64,000 nt of DNA from Clostridium chauvoei (GCF_002327185.1 NZ_CP018624.1:1240001-1304000); one strand, 5' to 3'. Counted from the first letter of the stretch, positions 26,397 through 36,319 are shown. A program made the numbers and translations. The notes: generated from the sequence alone by a model not told the origin.

Positions 26397-28808
26397 TTAC
26401 ATACTTTGTTCTGTTCTCTTTATAATATCATCCTGTACCCCTTTATCTAAACAGATAAATTGAGCACTATAACCTGCAACACGTACTATTAAATCCCTAT
26501 AATTTTCTGGATGTTTTTGAGCATCCACTAATGTTTCTTTATCAATTACATTAAATTGTACATGCATTCCCTTTTTATCAAAATAACTTCTTATTAAGGC
26601 TGCTAAATTTTTTAATCCATTATCCCCTTCTAGAGAACGTGGATTAAACTTTTGATTAAATAGTGTTCCACTAGGAGCACTAAAATGATCTAGTTTAGCT
26701 ACTGAATTTGCTGCTGCTGTTGGTCCATTTAAATCAGCTCCCCTAGTTGGTGATACCCCATCTGCTAATGGTGTATATGCACTTCTACCATCAGGAGTAG
26801 CTAAAACTAAACTACCTAAGTGAACATTATTAGATACTGGATATAATCCTGGAATAAATTTTCCACCACGTTGATTTGTGTGTTTTGATACTTCATTACA
26901 ATATATTAAAGAACCTATACGTGTAAGTTCGTCAACTTCATCTATATCATTACCAAATTTAGGAGATCTATTAAGTAACATTTGCTTAATAGCCTGATGA
27001 TTTAATTTCTTCATATCATCTTTTTCAAATTCACCAAAATTTGAATCAAGGGCTTCCTTCAATTCTTTTAAAGTTATCTTATTTTCATCAAATACAAGCT
27101 TTTTAATAGCCATAAATGAATCTCCAACATTAGCAACTCCTACCCCTAAAGGACCTGAAAAACGATAGTGTCCTCCACCTTCTTGAATTGATTTTCCTCT
27201 TTCTATACAATCATCTAACATACATGATAAAAATGGAAGTGGTGCTCTTTCTCTATGTGCAATATCAACACAATTATCTGCTGCAACCATTTGAGAAACA
27301 AAATATTTCATTTGCTTTTCATATGCATTTATCAAATCATCTAAAGATTTAAATGTAGTAAAATCTCCTGTATCTACTCCAACTTTCTTTGAATTACTGT
27401 CTCCATTATTTACAACTAACTCTAATATCTTAGCTAAATTAAAGAATGCTGCATCATACCATCCATCTGTTTTCGCTGGTTTTTGTGGTTCAACACAGCC
27501 TACTATTCCATAGTCTCTTGCATCTTCTAAAGTTAATCCTTGATTTACTAACATAGGTACGATTACTTCATCATTATAAAAAGCTGGAAGGCCTGTTCCT
27601 AATCTAGTTAATTCACAAGTTCTTATTAAGAAATCATCTGGAGTTTTACTCCATATTCTAACTGAAAGAGATGGTTGTGGTAATAATAAGCTTCCTGTTG
27701 CTTCAAGACACATATAAGATAATTCATTTGTTGCATCTTTTCCCTCCTCAGTTTGTCCTCCAACTATTAAATTTTGAAACATTGAATATCCACTAAAAGC
27801 TTTAGTTGTAGTTTCATCACGAACTTTGGTAAGATCATTAAATTTAACCCATAGACAATGAAGAATTTCTGTATTAAATTCTCTCATACTTTCATTTAAA
27901 TTTATATCATGTTTATAATATGGGTACATATATTGATCAAAACGTGCAGGAGATATTGCATGCCCATTAGATTCTAAGCTTATAATTGCTTGTACAAACC
28001 AAAATGATTGACAAGCCTCATAAAATGTTTCAGCTGGATATTCAGGAACTTTAGTACATATTTTAGCTATATTTAGCAATTCATCTTTTCTTCTAATATC
28101 TGTTGTATCTTCTGCTAATTTTTCTGCTAATTTAGCATATCTTTTAGCATAATGTATTGCTGCTTTACAAGAAATTATTACAGAATCCCAAAACATTCTT
28201 TTTTCAACATAGTCCGGAGCTGACTTATCATAAGTATTTAATTTTTCTTCTACCTCTTCTATAATTCCCTTAAAACCTTTTTCTAAAACTTTTTTATAAT
28301 CTACAGAAATATGTCCAAGACCATTAAAATAATAATTTGCTACAGTAAATACATTTGCTGCCATAGCATTTTTTGTTTCCTCTGACATATAAGATGTTGC
28401 TAATTCACTAACAGTTCTGCCTTTCCAGTATTTAAAAGTTTCTTTAAGATCTTTCTTAGTTTTTTCAGTAATTTTAAATGCATCAGATGTTCTCTTTTCA
28501 AATTTATCAAATTCATTTACCAACCACTCATTTGAAAATTCCGGAAAAACCTGTGCTGATCTAGGATTCTTTGTTAAACTTCCAACTATAAGTTCCTCAT
28601 CCCTAATTACTATAGGAATTTCCATTAATACTGCTTCTAAAGATTTGGCTTTACGAATAATCATGGGTTCGTTTTCATTTTCTTTAAATGCTTTAGTTAA
28701 TATTATTGCTCTATCTGCTTCAATGCAAGGCATTGCTGACATAACTTCTTCTTTTAATTTCTCAATTCTCTTAGTAGGCTTTATAAATCCTTTTGCTAAA
28801 ATATCCAT
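26397..28808 (-). CDS. Glycyl radical dehydratase, glycerol/1,2-propanediol type (DhaB1-like)
   Basis: An 803-residue enzyme. The glycyl-radical loop is RVAGYSAQF (Gly779, 24 residues from the C-terminus, as in C. butyricum DhaB1) and the thiyl Cys is in GIVGCVEPQKP. From memory of DhaB1, its substrate residues appear conserved: His in NGLGHISVDY, Ser-Asn-Gly-His in ESNGHAISPARFDQ, and Asp in DGWYDAAFF. The last motif has Tyr where DhaB1 has His. It is thus a B12-independent dehydratase of glycerol or 1,2-propanediol. No alcohol dehydrogenase or microcompartment gene is present nearby. The PocR-type sensor upstream supports a diol-type inducer. RBS AGGGGGTACACT. Confidence 0.82.
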   Translation of the reverse strand: MDILAKGFIKPTKRIEKLKEEVMSAMPCIEADRAIILTKAFKENENEPMIIRKAKSLEAVLMEIPIVIRDEELIVGSLTKNPRSAQVFPEFSNEWLVNEFDKFEKRTSDAFKITEKTKKDLKETFKYWKGRTVSELATSYMSEETKNAMAANVFTVANYYFNGLGHISVDYKKVLEKGFKGIIEEVEEKLNTYDKSAPDYVEKRMFWDSVIISCKAAIHYAKRYAKLAEKLAEDTTDIRRKDELLNIAKICTKVPEYPAETFYEACQSFWFVQAIISLESNGHAISPARFDQYMYPYYKHDINLNESMREFNTEILHCLWVKFNDLTKVRDETTTKAFSGYSMFQNLIVGGQTEEGKDATNELSYMCLEATGSLLLPQPSLSVRIWSKTPDDFLIRTCELTRLGTGLPAFYNDEVIVPMLVNQGLTLEDARDYGIVGCVEPQKPAKTDGWYDAAFFNLAKILELVVNNGDSNSKKVGVDTGDFTTFKSLDDLINAYEKQMKYFVSQMVAADNCVDIAHRERAPLPFLSCMLDDCIERGKSIQEGGGHYRFSGPLGVGVANVGDSFMAIKKLVFDENKITLKELKEALDSNFGEFEKDDMKKLNHQAIKQMLLNRSPKFGNDIDEVDELTRIGSLIYCNEVSKHTNQRGGKFIPGLYPVSNNVHLGSLVLATPDGRSAYTPLADGVSPTRGADLNGPTAAANSVAKLDHFSAPSGTLFNQKFNPRSLEGDNGLKNLAALIRSYFDKKGMHVQFNVIDKETLVDAQKHPENYRDLIVRVAGYSAQFICLDKGVQDDIIKRTEQSM

Positions 28809-28841
28809 AGTGTACCCCCTAGCCTTATAATATATTTTAAA

Positions 28842-28878
28842 ATTTACTCCTAAAGTATAGATTAACTATAGGAGTAAA
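28842..28878 (-). promoter_or_regulatory. Inverted repeat in the leader of the dehydratase gene
   Basis: TTTACTCCTAAA and TATAGGAGTAAA (11 of 12 complementary) flank 13 nt, ending 34 bp before the dehydratase ATG. On the minus strand it is followed by TTTTAAAATA. Upstream lie candidate -10 elements (TATAAT near 28900 and near 28945). It could be an operator, an attenuator, or the terminator of the regulator gene upstream. Confidence 0.5.
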
Positions 28879-29033
28879 TCATTTTAATTTCTATATATTA
28901 TAGTACCTTAAAATTTTATATTTCTTTAACACTTAATTGCCTACTTTATTATACTTTTTTTCCATTTTGTACAAGTTAATTCTTTTTATAATTTTTATGA
29001 TACATTTTTGTTTTTTTCTCTCAAATATATACT

Positions 29034-29740
29034 TTACTTATTGTTATACTTTTCTCTATACTCTAAAGGTGTCATTCCTTCTACTTTTTTAAATACCTTA
29101 CAAAAATAATTTGGTTCATTATAACCAATATAAAAAGTTATATCGCTTATACTAGTATTTGTGTTTTTAAGAATTTTTTTTGCTTCTTCAATTTTCCTAT
29201 TTGTAACATATTTATTGAAATTAGTTCCCATAGTATTTTTGAAAGCTTTACTTAAATATGATATACTTAACTTCATACAACTAGCAATATCTTGCAACAT
29301 GATATTGCTGTTTATATTATTTTCTATATAATTCAATACAAACTTTATTTCGTTATCTATAGAATAATCCTCACTTGTACCTATAATATCATTTATTGAC
29401 TCTATTACTTTATCTGCCTTTATAGGCTTTAATAAATAATCATCGACTTTTAGCTTCAATGCTTGTCTTACAAGTTCAAAATCATCGTATATACTCATTA
29501 ATATTATTTTTTATCTTTATCTTTCTTTTTTATTATTTTGCAAACCTCATATCCGTTTAATATAGGTAATAATGCATCAATAAATATAATATCTGGATTC
29601 AAATTTTCTACCATGTCTAAAACTTCATCACCATAGTTTGCTATACCTACAACTTTAACATTTTTAAACTTGTTATTTATAATTATTTTTAATGCTTCAA
29701 CTTCTAAATTCTCATTATCAGCAAGTATGACTTTAACCAT
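29034..29740 (-). pseudogene. AraC-type response regulator, frameshifted
   Basis: The receiver begins at 29740 (MVKVILADNENLE; phospho-acceptor Asp55 in IIFIDALLP) and stops at TAA 29504-29506, directly after an A6 run in coding sense (29507-29512). One more A would give DKKIILMSIYDDFELV, a normal receiver continuation. The other frame then carries the receiver end (LLKPIKA) and an AraC DNA-binding domain (ISYLSKAF, EPNYFCKVFKK, TPLEYREKYN). It is therefore one regulator split by a 1-base deletion or expressed by slippage. It sits between the PocR sensor and the dehydratase gene, which it presumably controls. Confidence 0.85.
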
Positions 29741-29749
29741 TTTTTACCT

Positions 29750-30940
29750 CTATTTATTTAAAGGAATTTTTATTTTTATTATATTCCCTAGATTTTCTCT
29801 ACTTGTTATCTTTATCTTATATTCTTTACCATAATAATTATTAAATAAATCTCCTATATTTGAATCACTATTATTTAACATAAAAAATATCTCATTTTCC
29901 TTAATTCCTATACCATTATCTTCAATAATAATAACTCCTTCATTTTCTATAATCTTACCATTAATAACAATAAATCCATCTTTCTTTTTATAAGATAAAC
30001 TATGCGTAATTATATATTCAATAAAATATAATAAAGTCATAGGAATTATCTTTAACCCTTTTGCTCTATCCTCTATATTAATTTTACACTTTATTCTATC
30101 CTCAAATCTTAAAGACTGAATCTTTAAGTAATTATTTATATTTTTTACTTCCTCTTCTATTGTAACTTGCTTTCCTATATTTTTTGATAAGTATCTTGTT
30201 ATATCGCTGAAAGTGCAAATGGCCTCTTGAGTCTTTTTTGAATCTTCTATCAATGCAAGATTTGATATAGAGTTTAATGTGTTTAATTGAAAATTCAGAC
30301 TTAGAGGTGTTTGTAAGAATTTAAAATCTGAAAAAATAAGCTTATTTTTAAGATAACTAATTTCATCTTCCTGTTTTTTTAGTTTAATATTATTAAAAGT
30401 TATTTCTTCTTTTAATCTATTTAAATCAGATTTATTTATTAATTGATTTACTATTATTTCTACTACTGAATATATTGATTTTAATTTTGAGTATTCTACA
30501 TATCTTATATCTTCATATTTTCTTTTTATAATTGGATATTTTTTAAATAACCTTATTATTTCTTTTGACTTTTTATTTGATGAAAACTCTTCTTTATCTG
30601 TTTTTACTTGGCCAAAAAAAACAGCTCCAATATACTGATTATCTATAACGATAGGTATTGCAATATCTACTAATCCTGCTGGACATTTAAATATATAAGG
30701 TTTTTTCCTTATTGCTGATTCTAACCCCCCATGAGCATTAGCTGAACAGCATAAATCTAATCCTTCTTCAATGCTTCTTAAACTACTGCAAAAATCACAA
30801 AAATTAGAATAATTATTTATAGGATTCCCTCTAAAATCAACTATATTAAATGCAAGATCTGTAATTTCAGCAAGCTTATCTTGAAGGTCTTGCAACAAAT
30901 CAATGTCTATTAAATCTTCTAACTGTCTATTTCTATCCAT
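29750..30940 (-). CDS. PocR-domain sensor histidine kinase-like protein, phospho-acceptor His missing
   Basis: A 396-residue soluble protein. The N-terminal PocR domain (about residues 8-170) has a clustered set of cysteines (FCDFC, LDLCC, FKCPAGL) and PIVIDNQYIGAVFFGQV. A coiled coil follows, then a LytS/YehU-like His-kinase domain and an ATPase domain with EDNGIGI. Where the family has PHFLFNTLNSI, this protein has LNFQLNTLNSI, so Asn216 replaces the phosphorylated His. It starts 9 bp before the response regulator gene. It probably senses a small diol via PocR, but may not autophosphorylate. Confidence 0.85.
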   Translation of the reverse strand: MDRNRQLEDLIDIDLLQDLQDKLAEITDLAFNIVDFRGNPINNYSNFCDFCSSLRSIEEGLDLCCSANAHGGLESAIRKKPYIFKCPAGLVDIAIPIVIDNQYIGAVFFGQVKTDKEEFSSNKKSKEIIRLFKKYPIIKRKYEDIRYVEYSKLKSIYSVVEIIVNQLINKSDLNRLKEEITFNNIKLKKQEDEISYLKNKLIFSDFKFLQTPLSLNFQLNTLNSISNLALIEDSKKTQEAICTFSDITRYLSKNIGKQVTIEEEVKNINNYLKIQSLRFEDRIKCKINIEDRAKGLKIIPMTLLYFIEYIITHSLSYKKKDGFIVINGKIIENEGVIIIEDNGIGIKENEIFFMLNNSDSNIGDLFNNYYGKEYKIKITSRENLGNIIKIKIPLNK

Positions 30941-31050
30941 TGTAAGTCATCTACTTTCTTTATATTGTAAATTTGCCATTTAATACAATTATCGCATATT
31001 GGATTTTCATGTCAATATAACTAAAAGTTTATTTTAAAATATTATAAACT

Positions 31051-31081
31051 AAAGTCCAACAAATTTCTTTGCTGGACTTTT
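31051..31081 (-). terminator. Probable htpG terminator
   Basis: On the minus strand AAAGTCCAGC pairs with GTTGGACTTT (one wobble) across an 11-nt loop. The T run after it is short. Confidence 0.6.
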
Positions 31082-31124
31082 CTAAATAAAATAATTTAAT
31101 ATATAATATTTTATTTTGCTACTA

Positions 31125-32996
31125 TTAATTCATTATCTTACAAATGTTATTTGTAAATTCTACTGGATCTTCTATAGTTAATCCTTCTATAAGTAACGCT
31201 TGATTATATAGTATATCTGTATATAGTCTAAACTTATCCTTATCACTTTCATAGTTTTCAATTAACTTTTTGAATACATCGTGATTTATATTTATTTCTA
31301 ATACCCTATCAGCCTTTACTCTTTCTCCATTTGGCATAGCATTTAATACTTTTTCCATTTCAATTGTAACTTCCCCATCATTGGATAAGCATACTGGATG
31401 ATTTTTTAACCTCTTAGATGCTCTTACAGCCTTAACTTTATTTGATAATATTTCTTTCATAGAATTAAATAACTCTTTATTTTCGTTATCTTCTATATTT
31501 TTATTATCCTCTGTATCTATACCTAAATCACCACTAGAAACTGATTTAAACTCTTTATCTTTATAATTCATTAATACTTTTATTGCAAATTCATCTATAT
31601 CGTCTGTAAAGTATAGTATTTCATATCCTTTATCTAAAACAAGCTCTATTTGTGGAAGCTTTTCTATTCTTTCTTTTGATTCTCCTGATGCATAATAAAT
31701 ATACTTTTGATCCTCTTTCATTCTAGAGATATATTCATCTAACGTTACCATTTTCTTTTCCTTTGATGAATAGAACATTAAGAGGTCTTGAAGAGTATCT
31801 TTATTTATTCCAAAATCACTATATACTCCATATTTCAACTGTTGACCAAAAGATTTATAAAATTCTTCGTATTTTTCTCTTTCATTCTTTAATATATTTA
31901 ATAGTTCATTTTTAATTTTATTTTTTATATTCTTAGCAATAAGTTTTAATTGTCTGTCATGTTGAAGTATTTCTCTTGAAATATTAAGGGATAAATCTTC
32001 TGAATCTACTATTCCTTTAACAAATCCAAAATAATCCGGTAATAAATCTGAACACTTATTCATTATTAAAACACCATTTGAATATAACTCTAATCCTTTT
32101 TCATATTCTTTAGTATAGAAATCATATGGTATCTTTTCTGGAATAAATAAAATTGCATTATAACTTACCGCACCATCTACACTAATATGAATATGTTTTA
32201 TTGGCTTATCAAACCCATAATGCTTTTCAGCATAAAAATTATCATAATCCTCCTTTTTAAGTTCATTTTTATTTTTTCTCCAAATAGGAACCATACTATT
32301 TATAATTTCTTCTTCTTTAAACTCTTCATACTCATTTTCAGTGCCATCTTTTAATTTTCTATTAGTTACATCCATCTTTATTGGATATCTAATAAAATCT
32401 GAATACTTTTTAATTATTGACTTTAATCTATACTCCTCTAAATATTCATCAAAGTTTTCGTCTTCTGTATTTTCTTTTATATTAAGTATTATTTCTGTTC
32501 CTACAACATCTTTTTCACATTCTTCTATTGTATATCCATCTATTCCTTTAGATTGCCATTTGTAAGCTCTATTACTACCAAAAGCTTTACTTATAACTGT
32601 AACCATATCTGCTACTAAAAATGCTGAGTAAAAACCTACTCCAAATTGACCAATTATATCATATCCATCTTTAATTTCATTTTGCTTTTTAAACTGTAAT
32701 GATCCACTTTTAGCTATAACCCCTAGATTATCATCTAACTCATCTTTAGTCATACCTATACCTGTATCTGAAATTTTTACAACTCTATTTTCTTTATCTA
32801 CTGATATCTTGATAAAATAATTATCTTTTTCAAAACTTAAAGATTCATCAACTAATGCCTTATAGTAAATTTTATCTATAGCATCACTAGCATTAGAAAT
32901 AAGCTCTCTTAAAAAAATTTCCCTATGTGTATATATTGAATTAATCATAAGGTCTAAAAGTCTTTGGGATTCTGCCTTAAATTGTTTTGTTTCCAA
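31125..32996 (-). CDS. htpG: Hsp90-family chaperone HtpG
   Basis: A 623-residue ATP-dependent chaperone. The N-terminal GHKL domain has [25 protein letters not shown] and [11 protein letters not shown]; the middle domain has [24 protein letters not shown]. The C-terminal dimerisation domain is present, as in full-length bacterial HtpG. Transcription starts from a consensus promoter with a CIRCE element directly downstream, so HrcA control by heat shock is expected. RBS GGAGAGATTTACG. Confidence 0.96.
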   Translation of the reverse strand: METKQFKAESQRLLDLMINSIYTHREIFLRELISNASDAIDKIYYKALVDESLSFEKDNYFIKISVDKENRVVKISDTGIGMTKDELDDNLGVIAKSGSLQFKKQNEIKDGYDIIGQFGVGFYSAFLVADMVTVISKAFGSNRAYKWQSKGIDGYTIEECEKDVVGTEIILNIKENTEDENFDEYLEEYRLKSIIKKYSDFIRYPIKMDVTNRKLKDGTENEYEEFKEEEIINSMVPIWRKNKNELKKEDYDNFYAEKHYGFDKPIKHIHISVDGAVSYNAILFIPEKIPYDFYTKEYEKGLELYSNGVLIMNKCSDLLPDYFGFVKGIVDSEDLSLNISREILQHDRQLKLIAKNIKNKIKNELLNILKNEREKYEEFYKSFGQQLKYGVYSDFGINKDTLQDLLMFYSSKEKKMVTLDEYISRMKEDQKYIYYASGESKERIEKLPQIELVLDKGYEILYFTDDIDEFAIKVLMNYKDKEFKSVSSGDLGIDTEDNKNIEDNENKELFNSMKEILSNKVKAVRASKRLKNHPVCLSNDGEVTIEMEKVLNAMPNGERVKADRVLEININHDVFKKLIENYESDKDKFRLYTDILYNQALLIEGLTIEDPVEFTNNICKIMN

Positions 32997-33033
32997 CGTA
33001 AATCTCTCCTTCCAAAATAAAACTTACTTTTTA

Positions 33034-33060
33034 TCAGCACTCTTTTATATCGAGTGCTAA
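33034..33060. promoter_or_regulatory. CIRCE operator upstream of htpG
   Basis: TCAGCACTC, nine spacer bases, GAGTGCTAA. It matches the CIRCE consensus TTAGCACTC-N9-GAGTGCTAA with one mismatch. It sits between the -10 element and the htpG start codon, the classical HrcA repressor position. Confidence 0.92.
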
Positions 33061-33073
33061 ACCTCTTATTTTT

Positions 33074-33102
33074 TATATATCACATTTAAATTTTCATGTC
33101 AA
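33074..33102 (-). promoter_or_regulatory. Sigma-A-type promoter of htpG
   Basis: On the minus strand TTGACA (33097-33102) and TATATA (33074-33079) have a 17-bp spacer. The CIRCE operator lies 14 bp downstream of the -10 element. Confidence 0.85.
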
Positions 33103-33201
33103 CATCTCTATAAATAGTGTATTTCAGGTTAGTGTTAAAAATTTTCTGATTTATATAAATTATCTCCTTTTATTTTTAAATTTCATTTAAATGTTTAACT
33201 T

Positions 33202-33238
33202 AAATAAAGTAGTGTAAATACATACACTACTTTATTTA
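33202..33238 (-). terminator. Terminator of the 285-aa hypothetical gene
   Basis: AAATAAAGTAGTGTA and TACACTACTTTATTT form a 15-bp stem with a 6-nt loop at the stop codon of the gene at 33236-34093. Confidence 0.7.
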
Positions 33239-34093
33239 TACAATTCTACTTATAACTTTTACTGTAAAATCACTTTCACTAAAAATATGAATATACTTAA
33301 CAACCTCATCATTTTTATTTATAGCATAAAATTCAATTACTGGATAATCTTCATAATTGTAATAAAAATGTGGTAATTCTTCATTTATGTTTTCTATTGA
33401 TTTTATTTCGTTATTTTCTTTTAACCTATGATATAAAAGTGCTGCTTCTAAATAACCTTCTTTTGTTTTTTCACCTTCTATAGCCTCCATAAAATTTCTT
33501 AATGCATTTTCTGGTTTAAGTGGTTTATTAAAAACATCATATTCATCAATTTCTCCATCTAAACATTCCTCGGGATTTGGAACCTTTTCCTCTTTGTTAA
33601 AGGCAAACACTAATTCCTTTTCTTCTACGTCATCTTTTATTTTATATGATACTAATTTAAATTTATTCTTAATAGCTAGTGTTTTTAAATCTTTTAATCT
33701 TTCTTCTACATTTTCCTTTGATATATACCATTTTTCATATATGTTTTCGTTTTTATCTTCTTTATTATATCTAAAATATTTATCTGAGAAATTTATATTA
33801 AAATCAAATCGTTGATTTTTAACTTCTCCTAAAAAATTCTTTTTATAAGTTTCAAATAAAACCTTTTCAAGTTGTTCTTCTGTTTCTACATAAAATCCAT
33901 CATTTTCTACTAAAGATATCATAAACTGGATATAATCTTCATATGTCATTGTATTTTCATTTATAAAAGGCTCACCTTTCATTGCTTCAAGATATCCTTT
34001 ATATTGTTTATATAATCTTTTTTCTTCTATTTTTTCCATAATTACACCATCACTTTTTATAATGTTTTTTACAATATTATTATACATTTTCAT
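33236..34093 (-). CDS. Hypothetical protein (285 aa), acidic
   Basis: Not recognised. It is a soluble, Glu/Lys/Asn-rich protein without membrane segments. The first residues before MEKIEEKRLYKQYKG (Met19) are unlike the rest. The ATG at 34093 has AAAGGGAA upstream, while Met19 has only a weak site (GATGG), so I keep the longer form with doubt. The second half contains ENALRNFMEAIEGEKTKEG, resembling helical segments of stress-response or DUF4830-type proteins without a firm match. Single-gene unit with its own terminator. Confidence 0.6.
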   Translation of the reverse strand: MKMYNNIVKNIIKSDGVIMEKIEEKRLYKQYKGYLEAMKGEPFINENTMTYEDYIQFMISLVENDGFYVETEEQLEKVLFETYKKNFLGEVKNQRFDFNINFSDKYFRYNKEDKNENIYEKWYISKENVEERLKDLKTLAIKNKFKLVSYKIKDDVEEKELVFAFNKEEKVPNPEECLDGEIDEYDVFNKPLKPENALRNFMEAIEGEKTKEGYLEAALLYHRLKENNEIKSIENINEELPHFYYNYEDYPVIEFYAINKNDEVVKYIHIFSESDFTVKVISRIV

Positions 34094-34227
34094 TTTCCCT
34101 TTAACAACTATTTATAAATCCTTGTAACTTTTCTGTTTTGCACTCTATTTAGTATATAAAGTATATTAAATTACATATACTATAAAATAAAATATATTAT
34201 TTTAATAATTAGGAAGGAGTTTATTTA

Positions 34228-34842
34228 ATGAAATACGACAAAATAGTTTTACCTTATTCTTTTGATGCTTTAGAACCTTATATAGATACTTTAACTGTAG
34301 AAACTCATTATGGAAAGCATCTTCAAAGTTACGTAAATAATCTTAATGATATAGTATCAAAAGATCCTATATTTTTTGAAAACAAAACTTTAGATGAAAT
34401 ATTATCTGATACTAATTCAATCCCTGTAGAAATAAGGCAAGGAGTTATTAATCAAGGTGGTGGTGTAGCTAATCATAACTTTTATTTTTCTATATTATCT
34501 CCTAAAGCCAAAACTAGTCCATCAGGTAATTTATTAAATGCAATCAATAATACCTTTGGAAGTTTTGAAAATATGAAAGATAAACTTAATAAATTATCTT
34601 TAGGAAAATTTGGATCTGGTTGGGGCTGGCTTGTAGTTAATGAATATTGTGGACTTGAAATAATAACTACCTCAAATCAAAATTCTCCCTTAAGCATTGG
34701 TAAAAAGCCACTTATTACTATAGATGTTTGGGAGCATGCTTATTACTTAAAGTATAAAAATTTAAGAGCTGATTACATTAAGAACATATGGAATATAATA
34801 GATTTTAATTTTATTGAAAGTTTATATAATTCTATTTGTTAA
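34228..34842 (+). CDS. sod: Fe/Mn superoxide dismutase
   Basis: A 204-residue superoxide dismutase. N-terminal helices have the ligand His in ETHYGKHLQSYV, the second His in ANHNFYF, and Asp and His in DVWEHAYYLKYKNLRADY, completing the four metal ligands. The usual GGHxNH is changed to GGGVANHN, removing the first His of that motif. Gly and Gln residues that discriminate Fe from Mn cannot be judged by eye. It would protect this anaerobe on oxygen exposure. RBS GGAAGGAG. Confidence 0.9.
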   Translation: MKYDKIVLPYSFDALEPYIDTLTVETHYGKHLQSYVNNLNDIVSKDPIFFENKTLDEILSDTNSIPVEIRQGVINQGGGVANHNFYFSILSPKAKTSPSGNLLNAINNTFGSFENMKDKLNKLSLGKFGSGWGWLVVNEYCGLEIITTSNQNSPLSIGKKPLITIDVWEHAYYLKYKNLRADYIKNIWNIIDFNFIESLYNSIC

Positions 34843-34856
34843 TAAATTATAAATAT

Positions 34857-34900
34857 AAAAAGTATGAAGTCTACTTTCTATTTTAGACTTCATACTTTTT
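34857..34900. terminator. Bidirectional terminator of sod, interrupted by an IS copy
   Basis: AAAAAGTATGAAGTCT and its complement form a perfect 16-bp stem ending in T5. The T run (34896-34900) is part of the 8-bp target duplicated by the IS copy that follows. Before insertion this hairpin probably also ended the convergent csp operon. Confidence 0.88.
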
Positions 34901-34946
34901 CGTGAGAGAATAGATAATTCTGTGTAATTATCATTTTTATTATTTT

Positions 34947-34985
34947 AATATTACTGGAAATTTTCATTTCCAGTAATATTTTTTT
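34947..34985 (+). terminator. Inward-facing terminator at the transposase 3' end, IS copy 1
   Basis: AATATTACTGGAAAT and its exact complement (15 bp, loop TTTC) are followed by T7 on the plus strand. It would stop sod read-through from making antisense transcript into the transposase gene. Confidence 0.8.
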
Positions 34986-35080
34986 ATATTTAAGAAATAC
35001 TAATAATGTTTCTTATTACCTTTTTTAGTATTTCAAAAAAATCTAATAGTATGCATATAATTTATAAAAAGTACAAGCTT

Positions 35081-36319
35081 TTAAGCTAATTCATCTTTTA
35101 ATTGATCTTCAAATATTATTGATAGCTCCGCTAGCGTAGCACCCCAATTATGTATAGGTTGAGTCCATTTTTCTAGTATCTCCATTGTTGCTAAGTAAAC
35201 ACACTTATTTAAAGATTCATCAGTTGGGAATATGACTCTAACTTTAGTGAATTTACGTATTTGACGATTAAAACCCTCTAAGATATTTGTAGTATAAATC
35301 ATCTTTCTTATAGTTGGAGAGAAGTCAAAAAATGTTGAAAGGTTACTCCAATTGTTATACCAGGAATCTATTACTATTCCATATTTATCTCCCCATATCT
35401 CCTTTAAATTATCTAGCTGTGCTAACGCAAGTTCCTCTGTTGTAGCCTTATAAACCTCCTTCAAATCTTTCATAAATGCTTTTTTATCTTTTGAAGCTAT
35501 GTATTTTATTGAATTTCTTATTTGATGAACAATACATGTTTGAATATTTACTGATGGAAATACTGTTTTTATAGCTTGTGGAAGACCTTTTAATCCATCC
35601 ATACAAGCAATTAAAATTTCTTTTACACCTCTATTTTTTAAATCATTGCAAATTCCTAACCAGAATTTAGCACCTTCAGCTTCATCAACCCATATACCTA
35701 AAATATCTTTATATCCTTCCATAGTGTATCCTAAGCATATATAGACAGCCTTGTTAACTATCTTTCCATTACTTCTAACTTTAAAGTACATAGCATCTAA
35801 ATAAACTATTGGATATATTTTATCTAATACTCTATTTTGCCATTCGGCGGCGCTAGCAAGCACTTTATCAGTTATTTTAGATACCATCGATGGTGATATA
35901 GTTATTCCATATAAGTCTTCAATTTCAGCCTGAATATCAGATGTTGACATACCTTTAGCATATAAAGATATAATCTTTTTATCTAACTCAGTACACACGG
36001 TTTCATATTTTTTTATAATTTGTGGCTCAAATTCAGCATTTCTATCACGGGGTACGTCTAGGTCGACGTCACCGAAGGAACTTCTTAAATTCTTGCGACT
36101 ATAACCATTCCTGTAGTTCTTCTTAGTTTGATCAACTGCTTCTACACGTTCATATTTATTTCTTCCTAGATGTTCTTCCATTTCACCTTCTAATATATTT
36201 TCAAGAACATCTTTAACTAATCTTTGTATTAATCCGTTTTTACCCATTACATCATCGATTGTTTTGCATCTTTTAATTTCCTCATTGTAATCAAAGTTGG
36301 TATCAATTTTTCTTGTCAT
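35081..36319 (-). CDS. IS256-family (Mutator-type) transposase
   Basis: A 412-residue DDE transposase. Catalytic Asp in VYLDAMYFKVRS, Asp in IACMDGLKGLPQ, and Glu in TNILEGFNRQIRK fit the IS256/Mutator signature; the N-terminal part has the GRNKYERVE DNA-binding region. RBS AGGAGGAATTATT. The gene is intact and identical in protein to the copy at 48425-49663, implying recent transposition. Local GC is higher (for example the stretch around 36050-36080) than in host genes, consistent with horizontal acquisition. Confidence 0.97.
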   Translation of the reverse strand: MTRKIDTNFDYNEEIKRCKTIDDVMGKNGLIQRLVKDVLENILEGEMEEHLGRNKYERVEAVDQTKKNYRNGYSRKNLRSSFGDVDLDVPRDRNAEFEPQIIKKYETVCTELDKKIISLYAKGMSTSDIQAEIEDLYGITISPSMVSKITDKVLASAAEWQNRVLDKIYPIVYLDAMYFKVRSNGKIVNKAVYICLGYTMEGYKDILGIWVDEAEGAKFWLGICNDLKNRGVKEILIACMDGLKGLPQAIKTVFPSVNIQTCIVHQIRNSIKYIASKDKKAFMKDLKEVYKATTEELALAQLDNLKEIWGDKYGIVIDSWYNNWSNLSTFFDFSPTIRKMIYTTNILEGFNRQIRKFTKVRVIFPTDESLNKCVYLATMEILEKWTQPIHNWGATLAELSIIFEDQLKDELA

